A stretch of 64,000 nt of DNA from Caulobacter sp. NIBR2454. GTDB taxonomy: Bacteria > Pseudomonadota > Alphaproteobacteria > Caulobacterales > Caulobacteraceae. A program made the translations under genes and the position numbers. Below are positions 32,055-40,552 of this stretch, one piece after another. The notes beneath the pieces were generated by a model. That model searched no databases, was not told the origin of the DNA, and saw only the letters and a list, made by a program, of their open reading frames with translations. Every line of letters starts with the position of its first letter. Within the stretch, counting starts at the first letter, position 1. Where the stretch lies: the NCBI RefSeq assembly GCF_027474405.1, contig NZ_CP114871.1:2241001-2305000 (forward strand). Reading direction: 5' to 3'.

Positions 32055-33811
32055 CGGCCGCCTCCAGCAGCGGCGAACGCGCCATTCGACGCGACAGAGT
32101 ACGGAACGTCGAACTTGCGCTGCACGCCCAGGAACGGCGCGATGCGGTCAATCACCTTGCCGGCGGCCGGCGCGCCGACCCAGCCGCCCGTGGAATAGCC
32201 GTAGCTCTCCTTGGTGCCGTGCGGCTCATCCATCAGGATCAGGACGAAATAGCGATCAGCCTCAACCGGCCCCTCGGTCGGGAAGACGGCGGCGAAGGAC
32301 GAGACCTGACGCTGGGGGTTATAGCGCCTGATGGCCGGATCATACTTCTCGCCGGTGCCGGTCTTGCCGCCTACCGACAGGCCCGGCGCATTGGCCTTGC
32401 CGCCGCTGCCCACCGGATCGGACACGTTGGCGCGCATGATCTGCAGCATCTCCAGCGAGCTCTGCTCGGAGATCACGCGGGTTCCCTTGGGGCGATAGTT
32501 CGGGTCCTGCTTGCGGATGGTCAGCGGCACGCGAACCCCGCCGTTCAGCAGCGCGCCCATGGCCTCGGACAGAGCCAGCGGGCTGATGTTCATGCCGTGG
32601 CCGAACGAGGTCGAGGCTACCGTGTCCTCGTCCCACTTCTTGGGGGTCAGCGGGCGCGCGGACTCGCGCAGCTCGACGCTGGCCGGCTTGGTCAGGCCCA
32701 GCTTGGTGAAATACTGCTCCAGCCGACGCGGGCCGATGGCGACGCCCAGCTTGGCGGTACCGATGTTGGACGAATGCTGGAACACCTCGACCAGGGTCAG
32801 GATCTTCCGCGCCGCGTGATAGTCGTGGATCGTGCGGTAACCCAGCTTGTATGGCTGGGTCGCGTCGAAGGTCGTGCTGGGCGTGGCGACCCCGGTGTCC
32901 AGGCCGATGGCGACCGTGAACGCCTTGAAGGTCGAACCCATCTCGTACACCGCCGCCGCCGCCCGGTTCAGGCGCGCGCTGTCGTCAGACGCGCTGGGCT
33001 TGTTGGGATCAAAGGTCGGCCAGCTCGACAGGCCCAGGATTTCGCCCGTGTGGACGTTGGTGACGATGCCCACCGCACCCTTGGGCGTGAAATGCATGGC
33101 GGCCTTGTTCAGCTCGTCGTCGAGCGCCGCCTGCACGCGCAGGTCGATGGACAGCGGCAGCGAACCGCCGCCCCGCGCCGCCACTTGGCGCAGCTCGGTG
33201 TCCAGGGCGCGCTCGGCCCCGGCCAGGCCAGCCCCGCCCTTGTCGGAGAAGCCGATCACGTGCGCCGCCGTACCGCCCAGCGGATAGACGCGGCGCCCCT
33301 CCTCCTCGAAGCTGATGCCCGGCAGGCCCAGTTCGTGGATCGCCGTGCGCTCCTCCGGCGTCAGGCCGCCATGGACAAAGATGCGGCGATTGCCTTCCAG
33401 CGCCTTGTTCAGGCGCTTGACGTCCAGGCTGGGCACGGCGCGGCGCAGGATGTTGCGGGTCTCGCGCGCATCCCACACGTCCGACGGGTCGATATAGAGG
33501 CCGTAGTGCGTAAGGTCCGCGGCCAGCAGCTCGCCATTGCGGTCCGTCAGGTCGGCGCGCGCGGCGCCGATCAGGGGCGCGTAGTCGCCCCCTCGCCCGG
33601 CGTCGGAGAACACGGCCGAACGTCCGGCGCCGACCGCCAGTCCCAGGAAAACGGTCCCGAAGATCGCTAGGATGAAAAAGATGCGCAGGCGGGTGTCGTC
33701 CTGCGCGCGGCCAGCGGCCTTCGACCGCTCGAAGGCATGCTCCAGGCTCCAGACGCGCTCGATGAGCCAGCGCCATGCAGGCAAGCGAGGCGAAAGGTCC
33801 GCCAGGCTCAT
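32051..33811 (-). CDS. ftsI: Septal transpeptidase FtsI (PBP3)
   Basis: 586 aa. Class B penicillin-binding protein that cross-links septal peptidoglycan. Short cytoplasmic tail, one transmembrane helix (LRIFFILAIFGTVFLGLAVG, about 42-61), a pedestal domain, then the transpeptidase domain: SxxK as GSTFK (about residue 293), SxN as SSN in FQHSSNIGTAKLG (about 347) and KTGTG in GGKTGTGEKYD (about 483). It overlaps ftsL upstream and murE downstream by 4 bp each, so it belongs to a tightly coupled block. Confidence 0.96.
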   Translation of the reverse strand: MSLADLSPRLPAWRWLIERVWSLEHAFERSKAAGRAQDDTRLRIFFILAIFGTVFLGLAVGAGRSAVFSDAGRGGDYAPLIGAARADLTDRNGELLAADLTHYGLYIDPSDVWDARETRNILRRAVPSLDVKRLNKALEGNRRIFVHGGLTPEERTAIHELGLPGISFEEEGRRVYPLGGTAAHVIGFSDKGGAGLAGAERALDTELRQVAARGGGSLPLSIDLRVQAALDDELNKAAMHFTPKGAVGIVTNVHTGEILGLSSWPTFDPNKPSASDDSARLNRAAAAVYEMGSTFKAFTVAIGLDTGVATPSTTFDATQPYKLGYRTIHDYHAARKILTLVEVFQHSSNIGTAKLGVAIGPRRLEQYFTKLGLTKPASVELRESARPLTPKKWDEDTVASTSFGHGMNISPLALSEAMGALLNGGVRVPLTIRKQDPNYRPKGTRVISEQSSLEMLQIMRANVSDPVGSGGKANAPGLSVGGKTGTGEKYDPAIRRYNPQRQVSSFAAVFPTEGPVEADRYFVLILMDEPHGTKESYGYSTGGWVGAPAAGKVIDRIAPFLGVQRKFDVPYSVASNGAFAAAGGGR

Positions 33812-34224
33812 TGCAAGTTCTCCCCAGGCGTCTCCGGCACGGGTTGGTCCGAAGCCGCCGCAGCATTGTTCTCCGGCGCTGCCGGCGCCGGGGCGGGACG
33901 CGGCTGCGACAGGCGCGCTGCGATCTCGGCCAGTCTATCGGATTCGATCTCTTGTTCGGCCTTGATCGGCGCCAGACCCAGATAGTTTGTGGCCAGCCGC
34001 TCCAGACGGCGCGGCTGCTCCAGATAGGCGACCTCGGCCTTCAGCAGGCGCGACCGCACCCGCTCGTCGGCGATGGCGCGATCCAGGCGCGCGATCTCGG
34101 CCCGCTCGCCGCCGGCCACCGTCTTGGCCAGGTACACGCCAAGCACCAGCAACAGCAGCAGGGTCAGGGCGAAAATCTCGATGACGCGAAAGCCGCGATA
34201 CCGGCGCGAGAAGATCGAGCTCAT
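33808..34224 (-). CDS. ftsL: Cell division protein FtsL
   Basis: 138 aa. A small bitopic protein: short N-terminus, transmembrane helix ([20 protein letters not shown], about 14-33), then a coiled-coil region ([28 protein letters not shown], about 42-69; given in two parts below 20 residues: [16 protein letters not shown] and [12 protein letters not shown]). The Pro/Ala-rich C-terminus is likely disordered. FtsL joins FtsQ and FtsB in the divisome. Identification rests on topology and its fixed place between rsmH and ftsI, with 4-bp overlaps on both sides. Confidence 0.88.
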   Translation of the reverse strand: MSSIFSRRYRGFRVIEIFALTLLLLLVLGVYLAKTVAGGERAEIARLDRAIADERVRSRLLKAEVAYLEQPRRLERLATNYLGLAPIKAEQEIESDRLAEIAARLSQPRPAPAPAAPENNAAAASDQPVPETPGENLQ

Positions 34225-35165
34225 GCCCCCCTCCCCTCGGCCCAGGTCGGTGCGGTCGTGCGCAGGCCGGCGCGCAGCTTGGCCGAACGTGCGCGCGGAT
34301 TGACCGCCAGCTCCGCCTCGCCCGGCGCGGTCGCCTTGCCGATCAGCTCGAAGGTCGGCTCCGGCCCGCGCTGGGTCGGCGGCGCGTGACGCGACCCGCC
34401 CGGCGTGCGCCCGGCGCGCTCGGTGAAGAAGTTTTTGACGATGCGGTCTTCCAGCGAGTGGAAGGTCACCACCGCCAGGCGACCGCCCGGCTTCAATATC
34501 TTCTCGGCGGCTTCCAGGCCGTTCTCCAGCTCCGACAGCTCCTCGTTCACCGCGATGCGCAGGGCCTGGAAGGTCTTGGTCGCCGGATGCGCCTTGGCGC
34601 CGCGACGCCCGCCCAGGGCGCGCTCGACCACCTCGGCCAGATCCAGGGTGCGCGTGAACGGCTTTTCCTCGCGACGGCGAATGATGAACGACGCCACCCG
34701 GCGGCTCTCACGCTCCTCGCCATAGACGTAGAAAATCCGCGCCAGCTCTTCCTTCTCCAGCTCGTTGACCAGATCGGCGGCGGTCGGGCCATCGGCGGCC
34801 ATGCGCATGTCCAGCGGACCGTCGCGCATGAAGGAAAAGCCGCGCTCGGCCTCGTCCAGCTGCATGGACGACACGCCAATGTCGAGCACCACGCCGTCCA
34901 CTGACCCCGGCTCGAAATGCTCGCCCATCTGCGAGAAGCGGTCCTGGATCAGGCGAAAGCGATTGTTCTGCGCGGCCAGCGGCTCGGCGAAACGCAGGAC
35001 GGTCGGATCGCGGTCGAAGCCGACCACGTTCGCGCCGCTCTCCAGGATCGCTCGGCTGTAGCCGCCCGCCCCGAAGGTGCCGTCCAGGATCGTCTCGCCC
35101 GGCTTGGCGTCCAGCGCCCCGAGCACTTCGTCCAGCAGGACCGAGATGTGGGGCGCTTCGCTCAT
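34221..35165 (-). CDS. rsmH: 16S rRNA (cytosine-1402-N4) methyltransferase RsmH
   Basis: 314 aa from ATG 35165 ([20 protein letters not shown]). Methylates C1402 in the ribosomal P site using SAM. SAM-binding motif [19 protein letters not shown] (about 25-43), [20 protein letters not shown] (about 97) and [20 protein letters not shown] in the C-terminal part. The catalytic C-terminus [16 protein letters not shown] is intact. Its start overlaps the mraZ stop by 4 bp; this mraZ-rsmH pair heads the dcw operon. Confidence 0.96.
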   Translation of the reverse strand: MSEAPHISVLLDEVLGALDAKPGETILDGTFGAGGYSRAILESGANVVGFDRDPTVLRFAEPLAAQNNRFRLIQDRFSQMGEHFEPGSVDGVVLDIGVSSMQLDEAERGFSFMRDGPLDMRMAADGPTAADLVNELEKEELARIFYVYGEERESRRVASFIIRRREEKPFTRTLDLAEVVERALGGRRGAKAHPATKTFQALRIAVNEELSELENGLEAAEKILKPGGRLAVVTFHSLEDRIVKNFFTERAGRTPGGSRHAPPTQRGPEPTFELIGKATAPGEAELAVNPRARSAKLRAGLRTTAPTWAEGRGA

Positions 35166-35629
35166 GCCGCGCCCCCCAGCCGCGCCACGCGCTGCTGGGC
35201 CCTCAAGGCGGCCAGCCCTTCGCGGGCGGCTTCGCGTTGCTGGGCCCGGTGAGCGACGAAGGCGTCGCGCGACCAGATCTGAAACCGATCGCCCAGCCCT
35301 ACCACCGACACCCAGTCGGTCAGGCCGAACATCTCGCACAGGCTGTCAGGCAGGGTGATGCGGCCGGCGGTGTCGAAGGACAGGCGCGCCATGCCGCCCA
35401 GGACGCTGGTCTCCAGCGCGGTGCGGACGGGATCGCCGAATGGCATCTCCTCGATCACGCCGTTGTAGCGGTCGAACAGCGCCTTGCCGCCCGCCTCCAG
35501 GCAATCGGCCTCGATCGAGGGAAAGCAGAACACGCCGTCGAACGGACCCGACACAGCCGCGCGGAACTCCTGCGGCACAACGATGCGCCGCTTCGCGTCC
35601 ACCTGCTTGTCGAATGTCGAGAGAAACAC
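35162..35629 (-). CDS. mraZ: Transcriptional regulator MraZ
   Basis: 155 aa from GTG 35629 ([20 protein letters not shown]); a longer version from GTG 35659 adds ten residues that do not fit the family. MraZ is an AbrB-like DNA-binding protein that assembles into rings and controls the dcw operon, usually as its own repressor. The two swapped-hairpin repeats are seen at [13 protein letters not shown] (about 10-22) and [18 protein letters not shown] (about 86-103). The C-terminal Ala/Arg/Gln-rich helix is extended. Repeats of TGGG at 10-bp spacing lie upstream. Confidence 0.93.
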   Translation of the reverse strand: MFLSTFDKQVDAKRRIVVPQEFRAAVSGPFDGVFCFPSIEADCLEAGGKALFDRYNGVIEEMPFGDPVRTALETSVLGGMARLSFDTAGRITLPDSLCEMFGLTDWVSVVGLGDRFQIWSRDAFVAHRAQQREAAREGLAALRAQQRVARLGGAA

Positions 35630-35634
35630 CCTCG

Positions 35635-35718
35635 TCCAGCCCTGCCCAAGTCCGCCCACACAGACCCGCCGTCAACCTTAACGACCGGTCCATTTGGGTT
35701 AACATGGGATGGATTGGG
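35635..35718 (-). promoter_or_regulatory. MraZ-box-like 10-bp repeat arrays upstream of mraZ
   Basis: On the mraZ sense strand CGGG, TGGG, TGGG and TGGA occur at exact 10-bp steps (complements at 35665, 35655, 35645, 35635). On the + strand TGGG occurs at 35695, 35705 and 35715, in the same register but the opposite orientation. E. coli MraZ binds TGGGN repeats separated by 5 bases, so these are strong operator candidates for self-regulation of the dcw operon. Confidence 0.65.
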
Positions 35719-35770
35719 ATACAATGACACTGGATGCCGATTCTTTGCGAAAACAACGCCAGTTCACGCG

Positions 35771-35798
35771 ATTATGGTTAACGCAAGTAAACCGTCCA
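35771..35798 (-). promoter_or_regulatory. Candidate mraZ/dcw promoter
   Basis: On the minus strand TGGACG (complement 35793-35798) and CATAAT (complement 35771-35776) are separated by 16 bp. The -35 is one mismatch from TTGACG. Transcription would start near 35763, leaving the MraZ-like repeats in the leader. The rest of the 35660-35946 gap holds two GANTC sites (35739, 35832) and no convincing gene. Confidence 0.4.
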
Positions 35799-35946
35799 CA
35801 GAACATACATGGAACAACCAAGTATAATGGTGAATCCGGCGCCAGCGTTCGGTGAAAGGAGGCAGCGCATCCCAATGGGGACCAATGCGTGCTTCGAGAC
35901 GCGCTTGCTCCTGAGCGTGACGAGGCTTGTTTGCGGCGCGCAATGA

Positions 35947-36352
35947 GGAAAGCAGGATCAGACGGCCTATAAGCCGGGTTCTGTGCCACCCCTTGCGGGG
36001 CGCGACGATCATTCCTCTGGACCGCCCATCGCTGGACGGTTCTCGCGACCTACCCGAACGCCCCAGGCCGGCGACGGCCCTGCCCATGCGAGATGGGCGC
36101 GACGTTCCTATTTGGTCTTGCTCCAGGCGGGGCTTGCCGTGCCGTCCGCATTACTGCGTCCGCGGTGGGCTCTTACCCCACCCTTTCACCCTTACCGACG
36201 GCCGAGGCCGCAGGCGGTTTGCTTTCTGTGGCGCTATCCCTAGGCTCGCGCCCGGCGGGCGTTACCCGCCGCCTTGTCACCGTGGAGCCCGGACTTTCCT
36301 CGACGCCCGAAGGCGCCGCGACCGCCCGGCCGTCTGATCCTGCGGCCTCTGT
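35947..36352 (-). ncRNA. rnpB: RNase P RNA, bacterial type A
   Basis: The catalytic RNA that trims tRNA 5' leaders. On the minus strand the conserved elements appear in order: GAGGAAAGTCCGGGCTCC (complement 36284-36301), CAGAAAGCAAACCGCC (complement 36213-36228), the block with GGTAAGGGTGAAAGGG, and near the 3' end AGAACCCGGCTTATAGG. The ends are closed by a perfect 16-bp helix: 36328-36343 pairs with 35952-35967 (P1). Length of about 400 nt is normal for alphaproteobacteria. The 5' and 3' ends are set to within a few bases of P1. It lies just downstream of the amidase gene and upstream of mraZ; its own promoter was not found. Confidence 0.96.
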
Positions 36353-36372
36353 GAGGGCTCAGGCCCCCGCGG

Positions 36373-37095
36373 TCAAGACGCGCGGAGCAGATGCACCAGC
36401 CGCGCGCGGGTCTCGCCGTCAGCGATGCCGTCGAAACGGCTCTGCAGCCAGTGCCGTTGGAACGTGGCCACGATCAGCTTGGTATGGGCGTCATACTTGC
36501 CCGACGGCGCGCAGTCGTAACCCAGGCGCGTCAGACCCGCCTGCAGGGCGAACACCCCCGCCCCCTCATCCCCTTCGGCCAGCGGCGCGCCCGGCGAGGC
36601 CGGCGGCTCGACCCACAGGCCGTGGCCGGCTTCCGCCAAGGCCTTCCATGGGAACAGCTCGCCCGGGTCGACCTTGCGGTCCGGCGCGATGTCCGAATGG
36701 CCAATGATCCGGCTGTTGGGCACCTCCCAGCGGGTGCGGATGTCGGTGGTCAGGGCGATCACCGCGTCGATCTGCGCCTTGGGGAACGGCCGGTAGCCGA
36801 ACTCGTGGCCCGGATTGACGATCTCGATGCCGATCGAGACGTGGTTCAGGCTGGTCTCGCCCTTCCAGAACGAGCGGCCAGCGTGCCAGGCCCGGCGCTC
36901 TTCGGGCACCAGGCGGAAGATGCGGCCATCCTCCTCCACCATGTAGTGCGACGACACCTTCTTCTCGGGCGTGCGCAGCTGCTCCAGCGCCGCCTCGCCG
37001 GTCTTCATGCCGGTGTAGTGCATGACGATCATGTCCGGCGGAGACTGCCGCGCGTCGAAATTGGGCGACGGGGCCTCGATGAATTCCAGCGACAT
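36373..37095 (-). CDS. N-acetylmuramoyl-L-alanine amidase with PG-binding domain (AmiD-like)
   Basis: 240 aa. Amidase_2 domain (about 15-160) that cleaves the MurNAc-L-Ala bond: MIVMHYTGMKTGEAALEQL carries the first zinc His, RRAWHAGRSFWKG and IGIEIVNPGH core residues, and RIIGHSDIAPDRKVDPGELF the second His and Asp. A peptidoglycan-binding_1 domain (EGAGVFALQAGLTRLGYDCA) forms the C-terminus. There is no signal peptide, so it may act on cytoplasmic recycling muropeptides, as AmpD does; AmiD-type lipoproteins differ in this. Its stop lies about 20 bp upstream of rnpB and its start overlaps the EamA gene's stop. Confidence 0.9.
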   Translation of the reverse strand: MSLEFIEAPSPNFDARQSPPDMIVMHYTGMKTGEAALEQLRTPEKKVSSHYMVEEDGRIFRLVPEERRAWHAGRSFWKGETSLNHVSIGIEIVNPGHEFGYRPFPKAQIDAVIALTTDIRTRWEVPNSRIIGHSDIAPDRKVDPGELFPWKALAEAGHGLWVEPPASPGAPLAEGDEGAGVFALQAGLTRLGYDCAPSGKYDAHTKLIVATFQRHWLQSRFDGIADGETRARLVHLLRAS

Positions 37096-37985
37096 CAGAC
37101 TCGGTTCCGGACAAGCAGCAGCAGCGGCATGACGTGGTTGCGCCTCAGGGCCACGATCAGCACGCCGACCAGGGCCAGGGCCGCCCCGATCCCCATGCGC
37201 AGGTCGAAGTGGTCATGGGTGATGAGCACGCCAAGCCCGATGGTGGCAAGCGGCGTCATCAGGGTGAGCGGCGAGATCAGGTTCGCCTCGTACCGCCCGA
37301 TCAGGAAGTAATAGACCGTGTGGGCCACCACCGAGACGACCAGGGCGCTGAACACCACCGCCGCCCAGAACGGCCAACCCACCGTCATCGCCGCCTCCCA
37401 CTGGTTGCTCTCCAGCGCCGCAGAGGCCGCCGCCAGCGGCAGGAACGACGACGCCCCGACCCACGCCTGGAAACGCAGGGGTTTGACCCCCTCCATCTGC
37501 TTCATCATCACCGCGCCGAATGACCCCGCCAGGGCCGAGGCGGCCACGAACATCAGGCCGGGCGACAACTCCAGCCCTTGGGGGCTCCACATGACCGTGA
37601 CCGCGCCCAGGAAGGTCAGGGTGATCCCCAGCCCCCGCCGCCAGCGGATCTTCTCGCCCAGCATGATGACCGACAGGAGCGTGGTCAGCGGCACGCCCAC
37701 CTGTACGACGATCGCCGCGGCCGAGGGCGACGCCGTCTTGAAGCCGATGAACAGCAGGGCGAACCCGCCCGCCCCCATCAGCAGGCCGATGGTCACGATC
37801 CGCCACACGGGCTTCGGAGCGGGCAAAAGCCACGGCAGGGTCGCCAGCGCAACGATGGCGAACCGCACCGCCGCGTAGAACATCGGCGGCACGCCCCAGT
37901 GCGCGACCACGATCTTGCTGATGATGTTGTTGGTCGCCCAGATCAGGCAGACCGCCAGCAGCAGGCCGAAATCGCGCAGGTTCAT
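37095..37985 (-). CDS. EamA-family (DMT) transporter
   Basis: 296 aa from ATG 37985, with ten predicted transmembrane helices in two EamA repeats (first from NLRDFGLLLAVCLIWATNNI, second from about residue 150). The drug/metabolite transporter superfamily exports amino acids, nucleosides or other small molecules; no substrate can be assigned. The start lies one base from the stop of the upstream DUF3052-like gene, and its stop overlaps the amidase start, so all three are one transcription unit. Confidence 0.88.
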   Translation of the reverse strand: MNLRDFGLLLAVCLIWATNNIISKIVVAHWGVPPMFYAAVRFAIVALATLPWLLPAPKPVWRIVTIGLLMGAGGFALLFIGFKTASPSAAAIVVQVGVPLTTLLSVIMLGEKIRWRRGLGITLTFLGAVTVMWSPQGLELSPGLMFVAASALAGSFGAVMMKQMEGVKPLRFQAWVGASSFLPLAAASAALESNQWEAAMTVGWPFWAAVVFSALVVSVVAHTVYYFLIGRYEANLISPLTLMTPLATIGLGVLITHDHFDLRMGIGAALALVGVLIVALRRNHVMPLLLLVRNRV

Positions 37986-37986
37986 C

Positions 37987-38574
37987 TCAGCCTCTCCGCC
38001 GCGTGAACCGCAACGCCGTGTGGGCGTCGGAGAAGCCGCAGACCTTGTTGTCCACCAGACCATGGGCCCGGGCCGCCGCCATGACCTCCACGTCCTTGAC
38101 CGTGGCCGCCTTGCCCTTGCGCGACACCACCCACAGCGCTCCGCCCTCCGCCAGGGCCGGGATCAGCCCGCCAATGGCCGCCAGTTCGTCGGCGTCGTCC
38201 GCGCCGTAGAACAGGATGTCCAGGTCGGCCAGTTCGCTGGTCGGCGCCGCGCGCGTGGATAGCTCGTCGATGAATTCGTGGTCCGCCAGGTTGTGAACTC
38301 CGACCCGCTGCCCCGGCTTCACGCCCAGCTTGTCGAGCCGCGACGGCGGGTTGTTTATCGCCTCGGCCCATCTGGCGGCCGGAACCTCGCCCAGCTCGAA
38401 CCGCGCCTCGCCGACCACCAGGTCGCCGCCGTCCGCCCGAACGCCTCGCAGGCCTTCGCCCTCGAAAATCCGACGCGACACGCCGCGGAAGATCAGTTTC
38501 GGCTGCTCCCACAGCAGCTTGCCGTCTTCATCGCCATCGGGGAATCGGGCGCTGACCTGAGCCTCCTTGCCCAT
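37987..38574 (-). CDS. DUF3052-like protein
   Basis: 195 aa. The C-terminal two thirds (DKLGVKPGQRVGVHNLADHE then LDILFYGADDADELAAIGGLIPALAEGGALWVV, quoted in parts) resembles DUF3052, a compact alpha/beta domain of unknown function. The N-terminal 80 residues (LLWEQPKLIFRGVSRRIFEG) form an extra beta-rich part. No catalytic motif or signal peptide. It is translated just after the enoyl-CoA hydratase gene and just before the EamA gene, with near-zero spacing. Function unknown. Confidence 0.7.
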   Translation of the reverse strand: MGKEAQVSARFPDGDEDGKLLWEQPKLIFRGVSRRIFEGEGLRGVRADGGDLVVGEARFELGEVPAARWAEAINNPPSRLDKLGVKPGQRVGVHNLADHEFIDELSTRAAPTSELADLDILFYGADDADELAAIGGLIPALAEGGALWVVSRKGKAATVKDVEVMAAARAHGLVDNKVCGFSDAHTALRFTRRRG

Positions 38575-38575
38575 C

Positions 38576-39376
38576 TCAGGTCCCCTTGAAGTTCGGCGCG
38601 CGCTTCTCCAGCAGCGCGTCGACGCCTTCGATGTGATCCTCGGTCAGGTGCGACAGGGCCTGGGCCGCGGCGCTCATCTCCATGATCGTGTCGTAGGAGG
38701 CGGTCTGCCCCTGCTTCAGCAGGCTCTTGGCCAGGCGCAGGGCGTGCGGCGGCTGCTGCGCGATCTTCTCGGCCAGGGCCATCGCCTCGCCCATCAGGGT
38801 CTCGTGCGGCACGACCTTGCTGACCAGACCCCACTCGCCGGCGGTCTTGGCGTCGATGATGTCGCCGGTGAACAGCAGCTCGGCCGCCCGGCTCATCCCC
38901 ACCGTACGCGGCAACAGCCAGGCGCCGCCGTCGCCGGGGATGATGCCCAGCTTCAGGAACGTCACCCCGAACCGCGCCTGGTCCGAGGCGATGCGGATGT
39001 CGGTCATGCACGCCACGTCACAGCCCAGCCCCACCGCCGCGCCATTCACCGCCGCGATGGCCGGAACCTCCAGCCCATAGATCGAGCGGACGATGCGGTG
39101 GATGTTGGTGCGGTAGTTGTCGCGGATGGCGATGCCGCCCCCGGCGAACGCGCCTTCCTTGGCCTTCATCGCCTTGACGTCGCCACCGGCCGAGAACGCC
39201 CGGCCCGCCCCCGTCAGCACCACGCAGCGCACCTGCGGGTCCCGATTGATCGCCTCGCAGGCCGCCGCCACCTGATCGCCGTCGCCCGGCGCGCCCAGGG
39301 CGTTCAGGCTGTCGGGCCGGTTGAAGGTGAGGATCGCGACATGGCCGCGCTTTTCGGTGGTGATCAGTTGGTCCAT
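38576..39376 (-). CDS. Enoyl-CoA hydratase/isomerase family protein
   Basis: 266 aa from ATG 39376 (GGAAACG upstream). Crotonase fold: oxyanion-hole segments AGRAFSAGGDVKAMKAKEG (about 60-78) and VNGAAVGLGCDVACMTDIRI (about 112-131), then LGIIPGDGGAWLLPRTVG (about 145-162). Members hydrate or isomerise acyl-CoAs; the Glu expected at the first catalytic position is seen only loosely, so exact chemistry is unclear. It heads a unit with DUF3052, EamA and amidase genes. A palindrome at 39395-39409 lies 19 bp upstream of the start. Confidence 0.88.
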   Translation of the reverse strand: MDQLITTEKRGHVAILTFNRPDSLNALGAPGDGDQVAAACEAINRDPQVRCVVLTGAGRAFSAGGDVKAMKAKEGAFAGGGIAIRDNYRTNIHRIVRSIYGLEVPAIAAVNGAAVGLGCDVACMTDIRIASDQARFGVTFLKLGIIPGDGGAWLLPRTVGMSRAAELLFTGDIIDAKTAGEWGLVSKVVPHETLMGEAMALAEKIAQQPPHALRLAKSLLKQGQTASYDTIMEMSAAAQALSHLTEDHIEGVDALLEKRAPNFKGT

Positions 39377-39394
39377 GGCCACGTTTCCTGTCGT

Positions 39395-39409
39395 TATGCA
39401 TTCTGCATA
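39395..39409. promoter_or_regulatory. Palindromic operator candidate upstream of the enoyl-CoA hydratase gene
   Basis: TATGCA at 39395-39400 and TGCATA at 39404-39409 form a perfect inverted repeat with a 3-bp spacer, in the divergent gap between the enoyl-CoA hydratase and DUF3298 genes. It fits a small dimeric repressor site. No regulator gene is adjacent. Confidence 0.4.
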
Positions 39410-39470
39410 GGCGATGGGGGCGTCAGGTGAAAGCCGATCACCCATGCTGACGACAATGGAGGCGTTCGCG

Positions 39471-40283
39471 ATGCGAGTTTCAAAGTCCCTGGCCCTGGCG
39501 GTTGTTCCACTCCTGCTGATGGCCTGCTCGCCAAAGGAAGACGGCGGCTCTCCCTCTCCCGTCGGCCCGGTGAAGACCGAAACCGTCACGCCCCGAACCC
39601 CGCTGGAGTTCGACCAGACCACGCCCGCCGCCAAGGTCCGCCTGAAACTGGCCGACGGGATCGCCCAGTATCCTGTCCTGCATTCGCGCCTGTTCGACGA
39701 CGAGACCAACGGCCTCAAGACGTTCGCCGACGAGGCCGCCAAGCAGAATCCGCCCCGCCCTTACGCCAGCCAGGCCGAATGGACCCTGGCCGCCGCCGCC
39801 CCGCCCCTAGTCTCCCTGCGCCGCGAGTTCTTCGAGGACACCGGCGGCGCGCACCCCATGCACGGCTCCGGCGCCTGGCTGTGGAACACCGCCACCGACA
39901 AGGAGGTCCAGCCCGCCGAGATCTTCACGGCCGGCGCCGACATGACCCCGATCCAGAACGCGGTCTGCGAAGCGGTCAAATCGGCCAAGGCCCGCCGCGA
40001 GGGCTCGGTCCCGCTCAGCGACATGTGGAAATGCCCCACCTGGGACGAAATCGTCTGGACGCTGGTCCCCTCAAAGACCCCGGGCAAGGCCGGCGGCATA
40101 GCCGTGCTGATCGGCCCCTACGTCGTCGGTCCCTATTCCGAAGGCGACTATGAGGTCGTCGTGCCGTTGTCGGTCTTCCAGCCCCTGCTCGCCCCCGCCT
40201 ACGCCAGCGCCTTCGCCGGTGAGCCGGCGCGTCTGGGCAATGCCGACGGCACGCCCACCGTGCGGATGCAGGCGGAGCAATAG
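39471..40283 (+). CDS. DUF3298-family lipoprotein
   Basis: 270 aa from ATG 39471, which has GGAGG eight bases upstream. Signal peptide with lipobox (LALAVVPLLLMACSPKEDG, acylated Cys near residue 18). The C-terminal part has the DUF3298/RsiV-like signature EFFEDTGGAHPMHGSGAWLW near residues 121-140 and the PYVVGPYSEGDYEVVVPLS strand near 230. DUF3298 proteins include the extracytoplasmic domain of lysozyme-sensing anti-sigma factors, but no sigma factor gene is nearby, so ligand and role are unknown. Confidence 0.8.
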   Translation: MRVSKSLALAVVPLLLMACSPKEDGGSPSPVGPVKTETVTPRTPLEFDQTTPAAKVRLKLADGIAQYPVLHSRLFDDETNGLKTFADEAAKQNPPRPYASQAEWTLAAAAPPLVSLRREFFEDTGGAHPMHGSGAWLWNTATDKEVQPAEIFTAGADMTPIQNAVCEAVKSAKARREGSVPLSDMWKCPTWDEIVWTLVPSKTPGKAGGIAVLIGPYVVGPYSEGDYEVVVPLSVFQPLLAPAYASAFAGEPARLGNADGTPTVRMQAEQ

Positions 40284-40326
40284 CGAGACAGTGAAGACCG
40301 ATACTCTGGAGACTCTGCGACCCTGA

Positions 40327-40345
40327 AGGGGGACTCTCGCCCCCT
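40327..40345 (+). terminator. Hairpin after the DUF3298 gene
   Basis: AGGGGG (40327-40332) pairs with CCCCCT (40340-40345) around a 7-base loop, 44 bp after the stop. No T-tract follows, so it is a weak candidate. The rest of the gap to pccB (up to 40552) shows two GANTC sites and no convincing gene. Confidence 0.4.
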
Positions 40346-40552
40346 CCTTCTCCCCCATCACCGGCGCGGCCGTACACTTGGCCGATGAAAGCCGCCCCAT
40401 ACGCCCGCCAGCCTGCGTCGCGCCTCGTTTCGACTGTGCGGACATCGACGCGCGAACGCCAAGGCGGCTCGACTGTCCGGAACACGTATCGGACCTATCC
40501 CCGCCGCTCCGCGCCGCAAGACGGTCGCGGAGACATTGGCGACGCCAGGGGA

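Noticed and set aside
30210-32198. 662-aa + strand frame opposite murF and murE
   Set aside because: Antisense shadow of strongly conserved Mur ligases in GC-rich DNA.
35764-36087. 107-aa minus-strand frame between mraZ and rnpB
   Set aside because: It overlaps the 3' end of RNase P RNA and the mraZ promoter region and has no protein similarity.
40284-40552. Small protein gene between the DUF3298 and pccB genes
   Set aside because: Candidate frames lack a ribosome binding site and run into shadow frames of pccB; composition does not look coding.
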